64,000 bases of DNA from Bog-532 sp963805255 (GTDB taxonomy: Bacteria; Actinomycetota; Actinomycetes; Streptosporangiales; Streptosporangiaceae): NCBI GenBank assembly GCA_963805255.1, contig CAWDTK010000013.1:124001-188000 (forward strand), given 5' to 3'. Below, in pieces: positions 58,035 through 64,000 of this stretch. The position numbers and the translations under genes are program-made. The notes beneath the pieces were generated by a model, which was not told the DNA's origin, made no database searches, and saw nothing but the letters and a program-made list of their open reading frames with translations. Each line of letters opens with the position of its first letter. Positions within the stretch are counted from its first letter, which is position 1.

Positions 58035-58115
58035 CGGAGCCAACCCCTCTCGTCGCTGATCCCTCGTCGTTCATGCGATTTCTCGCCGTCCGAAGGGACC
58101 GAGGCCCAAATGCTT

Positions 58116-58149
58116 AAGGCCGCGGACCCTGTGCGGGGTCCGCGGCCTT
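58116..58149 (-). terminator. Attenuator hairpin in the whiB7 leader
   Basis: A perfect 14-bp stem (AAGGCCGCGGACCC at 58116-58129, its complement at 58136-58149) with a 6-base loop, followed on the minus strand by TTAAGCATTT. It lies 22 bases after the upstream-ORF stop and 81 bases before the whiB7 ATG, where a premature terminator would act. Confidence 0.75.
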
Positions 58150-58170
58150 GAGAGGTTCTGGCCGGCTCGG

Positions 58171-58479
58171 TTAGGCCGGTTTACTCAAGGGTTGCGGACC
58201 CGATCCGCCCTCGCCATCGGCGTAGACGCGGGTCATGTTCGTGTGCTGGTTCCGGATATTCGTGTGCCCCGGCTTCGTCACGTCGGCAAGCGTCACGGCG
58301 AGCGCGAATCCGGCGGCGCAACGGCCACCCAGCCGCGGTCGCTTGATGCTTGCGGTGACGGAACGCCAGGAAGCGGGCGGGCAAACGCCGCTAACGCCCA
58401 GCGGGGCGGTGCTCAGCGGGGAAATACCGTCGCGAGCCGGCTGTGCGGCAGCCAGAACGGCGAGATCGATGTTGTTCAC
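58171..58479 (-). CDS. Upstream ORF in the whiB7 leader
   Basis: A 102-codon frame starting GTG at 58479 with GGGAGGTG at ideal spacing, the best ribosome site in the area. It reads VNNIDLAVLAAAQPARDGIS and ends at a TAA 22 bases before the attenuator hairpin. The peptide matches no family I know. Upstream ORFs of this kind control whiB7/wblC by coupling ribosome progress to folding of the terminator, so its translation likely matters more than its product. Only about the first 20 codons look strongly coding; a shorter functional frame is possible. Confidence 0.6.
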   Translation of the reverse strand: MNNIDLAVLAAAQPARDGISPLSTAPLGVSGVCPPASWRSVTASIKRPRLGGRCAAGFALAVTLADVTKPGHTNIRNQHTNMTRVYADGEGGSGPQPLSKPA

Positions 58480-58529
58480 TGGGCACCTCCCTTCGTGGGC
58501 ATCGGCAGCGGTCCCAGACGCATGCAAAA

Positions 58530-58568
58530 AGAGTACGTAGCACCGCCCGTGATGGGCAACACATTTCT
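58530..58568 (-). promoter_or_regulatory. WhiB7-dependent-type promoter
   Basis: On the minus strand TTGCCC (58559-58554) and TACTCT (58535-58530) are spaced by 18 bases, and an AT-rich AGAAATGT (58568-58561) lies directly upstream of the -35 box. An AT patch abutting -35 is the hallmark of promoters bound by the WhiB7 AT-hook, so autoactivation is expected. The leader to whiB7 would be about 490 nt. Confidence 0.55.
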
Positions 58569-58606
58569 GACCTGGCTTTTTGCCTGAAACATCAAAGAGC
58601 CACAAC

Positions 58607-58824
58607 GAGCTGGCCAGGGCCGCAACTGCGCCCGGATGAGGCCGTCCTGGACGACCAGGTCACCCGGCGGCGGAGACCGCACCGCGCGCGAGTCCGCGGC
58701 CGCCCGCCGCGACCGGGGAGTGCTGGGCGCAGCGCAGCCACCGGCCGGCCCGGAACGGCTGGTGGAACCACATCGCGTGATCCAGGCTCGCGCGTCGAGG
58801 GGCCTGCTCATCTGCCGCATTCAC
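58607..58824 (-). pseudogene. C-terminal remnant of acyl-CoA thioesterase II (TesB-like)
   Basis: A minus-strand frame from GTG 58824 to TGA 58660 reads VNAADEQAPRRASLDHAMWF, HQPFRAGRWL and HSPVAAGGRGLARG, the end of a TesB hot-dog domain. The conserved last strand GDLVVQDGLIR follows in another frame, so the piece is frameshifted as well as missing its N-terminal 80 percent. It overlaps the last 4 bases of uvrD2 (GTGA). It looks like the right side of a deletion that also removed the C-terminus of UvrD2. Confidence 0.6.
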
Positions 58825-60581
58825 CAACCGTGTCGTCGCCGCGTGGCATTATCCCGGAGCCGCAGCTCCGCCAGGTAACGGGAGGGCGGCCCGGACGCTC
58901 GTGCGCCCGGCCCGCGGGCCGCCGGCCACGACAGGAACAGCCGCTCCCGGGCGCGCGTGAGGGCCACGTAAAGCAGCCGCTGTTCCTCTTCGACGGCCTC
59001 CGGCGTCCGGGCGTAGACGATCGGCATGATCCCTTCCACCAGGCCCGGGAGCAGGACCGCGTCCCATTCCAGGCCCTTGGCCGCGTGCATTGAGGCGAGC
59101 GTCACCCCGTCCATCACCGGTGCGTGGCCCAGGGCCGCCCGGTGCTGAAGTTCGGCGACGAAATCGTCCAGCGTCGCGTCCGGGCGTTTCGCGTGCATGT
59201 CGTCGGCAAGCTGGGCGACGGCGGCCAGCGACTCCCACCGCTGCCGGCTGGCGCCGCCCCCGGCGGGCTCGGCCGGGGTCAGGCCGAGCCCGGACAGGAC
59301 GTCCCGTACCCCGGCCGGGAGCGGCCCGGCGGATTCCCCGTCCGCCCGGCCGCGCAGGGCGCCGCGCAGCAGCATGACGGCCTGGCGTACCTCGGGCCGG
59401 TCATAGAAGCGTTCCGATCCCCGGACCTGGTAGGGCACGCCGGCCGCGCCGAACGCACTCTCGAACCGTTCCAGCATCGCGTTGATGCGGACCAGCACGG
59501 CGATCTCCCGCGCGGGCAGACCGCCCTTGATGAGCGACCGCGCGCAGGCCGCGACGCCCTCGGCTTCCTGGATCTCGTCGCCGTAGGCGTTCAGCACCGG
59601 CTCCGGCCCGGGCGGTCGCTGTGCCACAAGGGCGGCGGCCGGGCCGGCCAGCCGGTTCGCCAGCGCGACGACCTGCGGGGTCGACCGGTAGTCACGGACG
59701 AGACGGACCACCGTCGCGTCCGGGAACTCGGCGGCGAACCCGGTGAGGTACCGGTGCGTCGCCCCGGTGAAGGAGTAGATCGTCTGATGCGGGTCACCGA
59801 CCACGCACAGGTCGTCGCGCTCCCCCAGCCAGACGTCGAGCAGCAGCTTCTGCAGCGGGTTGACGTCCTGGTACTCGTCCACCACGAAGTACCGGAACGA
59901 GGCCCGGACCTGCTCGGCAGCCTGGCGGCTCTCGGCCACGATCGCCGCCGTCAGCTCCAGGACCGATTCGAAGTCGATCAGCTGGCGCTCTCGCCGCAGC
60001 CGTTCGTAGGTGTCATAGAGCGCAGCCACCCCGTCCGCTCCCAGCGGCCCGGGAGGCCGGCCCGCCCCGGCCGCGGCGGCCGCGTACTCGCCGGGCCGGA
60101 CCTGCGTCACCTTGGCCCACTCGATCTCAGCCGCGATATCGGAGAGGCCGCCGTCGGCGGTACGCAGCCGCAGCACGCGCGCGGCGTCGCCGATCAGCGG
60201 GAGCTTGGACTCCAGCAGGCGGGGCGGGCGCCCGCCGACCACCCGGGGCCAGAAGTAGGTCAGCTGACGCAGCGCGGCGGCGTGGAAGGTCGTCGCGCGC
60301 ACCGCCTCCGTGCCCAGGCCCGCGCCGCCGAGCAGGCGCAGCCGGCCGCGCAGCTCACCCGCGGCCCGGACGGTGAACGTGAGCGCGAGAACCCGCGCGG
60401 GATCCACCACCCCGGTCAGTGCCGCGTAGCCGATCCGGTGGGTGATGGCCCGGGTCTTGCCGGTCCCGGCGCCCGCGAGCACGCACACCGGCCCGCGCAC
60501 GGCCAGCGCCACCTCGCGCTGTTCCGGGTCGAGCGCGTCCAGCACCGCTTCGGCTCCGAACTGGCTGACGTCCGCCTCCAC
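58821..60581 (-). CDS. uvrD2: UvrD2-type superfamily 1 DNA helicase, shortened C-terminus
   Basis: A 586-residue 3'-5' helicase. Walker A is LAGAGTGKTRAI at about residues 35-45; motif II FVVDEYQDVNPLQK, motif III VVGDPHQTIYSFTGA, motif IV VRLVRDYRSTPQVV, motif V SMHAAKGLEWDAV and motif VI YVALTRARERLFLS are all present. Actinobacterial UvrD2 normally continues with a four-Cys zinc region and an HRDC domain; here it ends 30 residues after motif VI (SRYLAELRLRDNATRRRHGW). The GTG at 60581 is the closest start to homology; GTG 60614 is also possible. The lost end coincides with a tesB remnant. Confidence 0.88.
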   Translation of the reverse strand: MEADVSQFGAEAVLDALDPEQREVALAVRGPVCVLAGAGTGKTRAITHRIGYAALTGVVDPARVLALTFTVRAAGELRGRLRLLGGAGLGTEAVRATTFHAAALRQLTYFWPRVVGGRPPRLLESKLPLIGDAARVLRLRTADGGLSDIAAEIEWAKVTQVRPGEYAAAAAGAGRPPGPLGADGVAALYDTYERLRRERQLIDFESVLELTAAIVAESRQAAEQVRASFRYFVVDEYQDVNPLQKLLLDVWLGERDDLCVVGDPHQTIYSFTGATHRYLTGFAAEFPDATVVRLVRDYRSTPQVVALANRLAGPAAALVAQRPPGPEPVLNAYGDEIQEAEGVAACARSLIKGGLPAREIAVLVRINAMLERFESAFGAAGVPYQVRGSERFYDRPEVRQAVMLLRGALRGRADGESAGPLPAGVRDVLSGLGLTPAEPAGGGASRQRWESLAAVAQLADDMHAKRPDATLDDFVAELQHRAALGHAPVMDGVTLASMHAAKGLEWDAVLLPGLVEGIMPIVYARTPEAVEEEQRLLYVALTRARERLFLSWPAARGPGARASGPPSRYLAELRLRDNATRRRHGW

Positions 60582-60697
60582 AGCTCTCGTCCGCCCTCCT
60601 GCCTGACGGGCCACTTTAGCCCGCCGTGGCCGCCTATGCTTCCCGCATGCGGCGATGCGGGCGCACGCTTGGGGAGGAAGGATGGAGGTACCGGCTG

Positions 60698-62011
60698 ATG
60701 GAGCTATCAACGGAGATATCAGCAGTCCTCGCCCGGGCAGAGGACCAGGTGGTCGGCGACGCGGTGGCCGCCCTCGGTCAACGCGATCAGGACCGCCGCC
60801 ACGCGCTCAACCTGGCGGAGCGCCGCCGCGATGTGCAGCATCTTTTCGGGCTGGTGCGGCGGTGCCTGCGCGAGGGCCGCGCCGATCCGATCGTCACGCC
60901 GTCCCAGCAGTTCGCGGCGGACCGTTTCACGGCCGGCATCGACCTGGCCGACGTCCAGGCCGCCTTCGTCGTGCTGGAGGAGGTGCTCTGGCACCGTCTG
61001 TCGGCCGAGCTGCCCGGCGACCAGCAACTCCAGGCACTCAGGCTGGTGAACGCGATCGTCGGGACCGGTAAGGATGCGCTGGCCCGGACCTATGTGGCCC
61101 TTGCCAGCAACGCAGGCGGCCGGCTCCGGGGCCCGGAGGCCCCGGCGGGCCCCGGGGCTCCGGCCGGGGGTGGGGGCGGGCGGGGCGCGCAGGACGCGCT
61201 CGCCGGGCAGGACGAGCCGAGCGGCCCGGTGGACGCCGTCGTCCAGACGGCGATGCATGGCGAAGTGGGCATCATCACGCTCGACGACCAGCGGAAACGC
61301 AATGCGATCAGCGCCCGGATGGCCAACGGCATCATCGCCGCGCTCGGCATCCTGCGGGCCCAGAACGCGCGTACCGTCGTGATCCGCGCCGCCCCGGGGA
61401 TGTCGGTCTGGTCGGCCGGACACGACATCGGCGAACTTCCCCAGGGCCGACGCGACCCGCTCGGCTACGACGATCCGCTGGAAGGGCTGCTCCGCGCGAT
61501 CCGCACCTTCCCCGCCCCGGTCGTCGCCATGGTCCACGGCACGGTGTGGGGCGGGGCGATGGACCTGGTGCTCAGCTCCGACATCGCCATCGCGGACGAG
61601 ACGGCGTCGTTCGCCATCACGCCGGTGAACCTGGGACTTCCGTACAACACGACAGGTCTCTTGCACTTCGTCGGGCGGCTGCCCATCAACCTGCTCAAGG
61701 AAATGTTCTTCACCGCCGCCCCCCTCGACGCGCAGAAGGCCAAGGAGTGGATGGTCGTCAACCACCTGGTGGCGTCGGAAGAACTCGAAGCGGTGACCCT
61801 GGAACTGGCCGAGACCATGGCCAGGAAGTCGCCCATGGCGATGGCGGTCATCAAGGAACAGCTCCGGGTCCTGACGGATTATCAGCCCATTGCGGCGCAG
61901 GTGTACGAGCGTCTCCAGGGGCTGCGCCGCCAGGCGTACGACAGCAGTGATTATCTGGAGGGCCTCAGGGCGTTCGCCGAGAAACGCCAGCCCATCTTCC
62001 GGGGCACCTGA
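60698..62011 (+). CDS. Fusion of an RsbR-N-like helical domain to a methylmalonyl-CoA decarboxylase (YgfG/ScpB-type) domain
   Basis: A 437-residue protein. Residues 1-140 are all-helical (FAADRFTAGIDLADVQAAFV, then VLWHRLSAELPGDQQLQALRLVN) and resemble the N-terminal domain of RsbR-type stressosome proteins. A Pro/Gly linker (about 150-180) leads to a crotonase domain closest to methylmalonyl-CoA decarboxylase: SVWSAGHDIGELPQGRRDPL, VHGTVWGGAMDLVLSSD and TPVNLGLPYNTTGLLHF keep the His, Gly and Tyr positions of YgfG, and RRQAYDSSDYLEGLRAF is the YgfG tail. The ATG at 60698 has GGAGG 9 bases upstream. I know no described protein with this pairing. Confidence 0.75.
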   Translation: MELSTEISAVLARAEDQVVGDAVAALGQRDQDRRHALNLAERRRDVQHLFGLVRRCLREGRADPIVTPSQQFAADRFTAGIDLADVQAAFVVLEEVLWHRLSAELPGDQQLQALRLVNAIVGTGKDALARTYVALASNAGGRLRGPEAPAGPGAPAGGGGGRGAQDALAGQDEPSGPVDAVVQTAMHGEVGIITLDDQRKRNAISARMANGIIAALGILRAQNARTVVIRAAPGMSVWSAGHDIGELPQGRRDPLGYDDPLEGLLRAIRTFPAPVVAMVHGTVWGGAMDLVLSSDIAIADETASFAITPVNLGLPYNTTGLLHFVGRLPINLLKEMFFTAAPLDAQKAKEWMVVNHLVASEELEAVTLELAETMARKSPMAMAVIKEQLRVLTDYQPIAAQVYERLQGLRRQAYDSSDYLEGLRAFAEKRQPIFRGT

Positions 62012-62095
62012 CCGGGCCGGCGTGCCCCGGGAAGCGCAGCGGCATCTTTGGTGTTGCTACTCCTCAGACGGGCAGGTGACGGAAGGAGATAGCAG

Positions 62096-62353
62096 GTGTC
62101 GGCTCCGCTGACCATGTACACGACCCAGTGGTGCGCCTTCTGCAGGCGTCTCAAGAGCCAGCTGGCCAGGGACGGAATCACCATGACCGAGGTTGACATC
62201 GAGCGCGACCCGGCCGCGGCCGGGTATGTGATGAGCGTCAACGGGGGCAATCAGACCGTGCCAACTGTCGTGTTCCCCGACGGGAGCGTGCTGGTCAACC
62301 CCTCGGCCGCGCAGGTGAAGAAGCGGATGGCAGAGGCCGCTACGAGCGGATGA
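62096..62353 (+). CDS. mrx1: Mycoredoxin (glutaredoxin-like)
   Basis: An 85-residue thioredoxin-fold protein with the active site CAFC (TTQWCAFCRRLKSQL) and the cis-Pro loop QTVPTVVFPDGSVLV. Mycoredoxin reduces mycothiol-mixed disulfides in actinomycetes; the usual active site is CPYC or CGYC, so Ala-Phe is a mild variant. The GTG at 62096 follows AAGGAGA. It lies in the uvrD2/whiB7 neighbourhood as in mycobacteria. Confidence 0.9.
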   Translation: MSAPLTMYTTQWCAFCRRLKSQLARDGITMTEVDIERDPAAAGYVMSVNGGNQTVPTVVFPDGSVLVNPSAAQVKKRMAEAATSG

Positions 62354-62481
62354 GCTCTCAGGTCTTACGCACACCGGTATTTGCCATCGCCAAATGGGGC
62401 GTCGTAACTCAATTACCCCGGATTGGCCTGGCGCGCGAAAGCGCCGGCCGTGATGAGAGGGGTCAGGAAAGGCAGCGGCAG

Positions 62482-63171
62482 ATGAGCGGGACAACGGTAT
62501 CGGGCGAGACGGTAGTCCGCAGATCCGGGCGGGGGTGGGTCGTCGGCGACGAGGAGGCCTCCGACCTGACGAGTGCGATGGTGCTCGCGGACCTGCTGGC
62601 CGCTGACCTCGTGCCCTCCGGCTCTGCGCCCGCTGGCTCTGCGCGCGCTGGCCCTGCGTCCGCTGGCTCTGGGCCCGCTGGCTCTGCGCCCGCTGGCTGT
62701 GCGCCCGCTGGCTCTGCGCCCGCTGGCTCTGCGCCCGCTGGCTCTGCGCCCGCGGAGAGCGAGACGGCGGAAACCGGGACCGCGGGGGCCAGCGCATCAC
62801 CGGCGCCGAAGGCTGCCCCGCGGCACGCTCGCCCCATGAACGAGGCCACCGAGGCCGATGAGGCGGATGAGGCCGATGAGGCGGCGCGACTGGCCGTGAC
62901 GGTCGCTCAGCTTGAGCACGCGCTGACCGCCCGGGTCCGGGTCGAGCAGGCCATCGGGGTCCTCGCCGAGCGCCACCGGCTGCGCACCCGCGATGCGTTC
63001 GACCTGCTCAGGAACGCGGCCAGGACCCGCGGCAGGCGCGTCATCGACATCGCCGAAGACGTCGTGGGCAGCGCCTCGAACGCGCTGCTGCGGCTTCCCG
63101 AGGAGCTGGAGCGCAAGCCGGAGCCGCGGGCCCGGATCCGGTCCTCGCGCCGGTCCCGTCCGGCCGGCTGA
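62482..63171 (+). CDS. ANTAR-domain protein with a repeat-expanded linker
   Basis: A 229-residue protein. The C-terminal ANTAR domain (about 140-195: LEHALTARVRVEQAIGVLAERHRLRTRDAFDLLRNAARTRGRRVIDIAEDVV) binds tandem stem-loops in nascent RNA to prevent termination. The N-terminus has no recognisable sensor domain. Between them lies a GSAPA repeat of nine units encoded by a 15-bp tandem repeat, then an acidic EADEADEADEA stretch. ATG 62482 has AGGAAAGG upstream; the open frame reaches back to 62350, overlapping mrx1. Confidence 0.82.
   Translation: MSGTTVSGETVVRRSGRGWVVGDEEASDLTSAMVLADLLAADLVPSGSAPAGSARAGPASAGSGPAGSAPAGCAPAGSAPAGSAPAGSAPAESETAETGTAGASASPAPKAAPRHARPMNEATEADEADEADEAARLAVTVAQLEHALTARVRVEQAIGVLAERHRLRTRDAFDLLRNAARTRGRRVIDIAEDVVGSASNALLRLPEELERKPEPRARIRSSRRSRPAG
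62621..62755. repeat. Nine tandem 15-bp units inside the ANTAR gene
   Basis: GCTCTGCGCCCGCTG and variants from 62621 to 62755, each unit coding for GSAPA-type pentapeptides. Copy number keeps the frame. Confidence 0.9.
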
Positions 63172-63178
63172 CCCCGGC

Positions 63179-64000
63179 TCAGGGTGACGCGGACGCGTTC
63201 GGCAGGACGACGCCGGAACGGGCCCACGGCCGGGTGAACCCCACCACCTGGGAGAGGCCCCCCGCGGAGGACGCGGTGCCGTAGGTGGAGATCCGGATCG
63301 GGAATCCGGTCGCGTAAGCCTCGATCATCTTCCCGCCCCCGATGACCAGCCCCACGTGACCGGGACTGGTGGGGGTGCCGTCCGAACCGGCGAAGAACAC
63401 CAGGTCACCCGGCTCTGCCTGGCTGGCCTGAATCTGCGGCCCCCACGCCCACTGGGCCTCCGACGTGCGGGGGATGTTTACCCCCGCCGCCTGATAGGCC
63501 ATCATGACCAGCCCGGAACAGTCGAAGGCGTCCGGCCCGGTGCCGCCCCACAGGTACGGCTTTCCGATCTGCTGCTGGGCGTAGGCGATCGCGGCAGCCA
63601 CAGTCTGGTTCGGCACCGTGGAGGACCCGCCGATCACGGTGCCGGCCAGCTGCACGCACGCCGCCGTGCTGGCGGCCGGGCTGCCCGCCGACGGGGCGAT
63701 CGAGTAGCCGCCGCTGGCGTAGGTGCTGGCGTAGTTCTCGACCGCCTGCACGTAGGAATCGAGATGGTTGTAGGCGAAGACCGCCGCCGAGGCGTTGCTG
63801 AGCACGCCGTGGGCGAGCAGGTACTTCGCGGCTCCCGCGATCGCGTCGGCGGGATCGTAGACGCTCGCCGTCCCGTCGCCGTCTTCGTCGGTGGCCACCC
63901 CGTTCACGGACTGGCTGGCCGGATGCACGGGCGCGCCGCCCCAGGCGTTGCCGGCCGCGCCGCCGATGCCGATCTGCATGGGGCCCGCCGCGCCGAACGC
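63179..64000 (-). CDS. NlpC/P60 peptidoglycan endopeptidase with lytic-transglycosylase-like N-terminus, 5'-truncated
   Basis: The 3' part of a secreted cell-wall hydrolase. The C-terminal NlpC/P60 domain has the catalytic Cys in DAFDCSGLVMMAYQAAG and the His in SPGHVGLVIGGGKMIEAY. Upstream, the sequence entering the window reads FGAAGPMQIGIGGAAGNAWGG ... VYDPADAIAGAAKYL, the end of a lysozyme-like (SLT/transglycosylase) domain, so the full protein probably cuts both glycan and peptide. The start lies beyond base 64000. It is convergent with the ANTAR gene, 7 bases apart. Confidence 0.87.
   Translation of the reverse strand, partial: AFGAAGPMQIGIGGAAGNAWGGAPVHPASQSVNGVATDEDGDGTASVYDPADAIAGAAKYLLAHGVLSNASAAVFAYNHLDSYVQAVENYASTYASGGYSIAPSAGSPAASTAACVQLAGTVIGGSSTVPNQTVAAAIAYAQQQIGKPYLWGGTGPDAFDCSGLVMMAYQAAGVNIPRTSEAQWAWGPQIQASQAEPGDLVFFAGSDGTPTSPGHVGLVIGGGKMIEAYATGFPIRISTYGTASSAGGLSQVVGFTRPWARSGVVLPNASASP

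Overview
The window is high-GC chromosomal DNA from an actinomycete that makes coenzyme F420 and probably mycothiol. The evidence is the gene set: MtrA/MtrB/LpqB, two WhiB-family Fe-S regulators (one WhiB7 with an AT-hook), FbiA/FbiB/FbiC, a mycoredoxin, UvrD2, an ANTAR protein and GTG starts on a large share of genes. Gene order around secA, ahcY, the mannose-phosphate genes, whiB and the F420 genes resembles the streptomycete core chromosome, but the sequence alone does not fix the order or family. No rRNA, tRNA or CRISPR array was seen.

Layout. 1-1.4 kb: 3' part of a thiamine-diphosphate decarboxylase, with a strong hairpin separating it from convergent secA. 1.5-6.8 kb: secA (one-base frameshift), a small membrane protein and a YcaQ-like DNA glycosylase. 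6.8-9.5 kb: a cupin gene with a complete IS4-type insertion sequence just upstream, bounded by 10-bp direct repeats. 9.6-16.4 kb: a NarL-type response regulator, hpf (one-base frameshift) and lpqB-mtrB-mtrA, all leftward. 16.6-19.9 kb: ABC exporter ATPase, permease and TetR regulator in an overlapping operon. 19.9-26.9 kb: metabolic genes (beta-phosphoglucomutase with a GH65 phosphorylase, ABM monooxygenase with Fe-alcohol dehydrogenase, GalT-like protein, TIGR03086 protein).

27-36.7 kb: uracil-DNA glycosylase, two S-adenosylhomocysteine hydrolase homologues in tandem (one with altered active-site residues), a MerR regulator, a cation-diffusion facilitator, the phosphosugar cluster (SIS isomerase, Trm112-like protein, phosphomannomutase), DUF3499 and a zincin-like protein without its HExxH motif. 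36.7-42.4 kb: whiB, then F420 biosynthesis (fbiA-fbiB rightward, fbiC convergent). 42.7-45.6 kb: a His-rich triple-repeat protein, remains of a PIN toxin and of a short-chain dehydrogenase, and a PrsW-type membrane protease. 45.8-52.8 kb: AlkA-like glycosylase, mannose-1-phosphate guanylyltransferase, glycosyltransferase, methyltransferase, PDZ/Lon-like protease, moaE and an SDR epimerase, all leftward.

52.8-64 kb: DUF2342 metalloprotease, ThiF-like protein, ABC1 kinase, whiB7 with an apparent attenuator leader (WhiB7-type promoter, upstream ORF, terminator hairpin), a tesB remnant fused to the end of a shortened uvrD2, an unusual protein joining an RsbR-N-like helical domain to a methylmalonyl-CoA decarboxylase domain, mycoredoxin, an ANTAR protein and the 3' part of an NlpC/P60 hydrolase.

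Two cross-cutting features stand out. Short tandem repeats (15, 17, 19-20 and 23 bp units) recur in genes and intergenic DNA. Two essential or near-universal genes (secA, hpf) each carry a single extra base, which points to indel errors in the assembly more than to biology.
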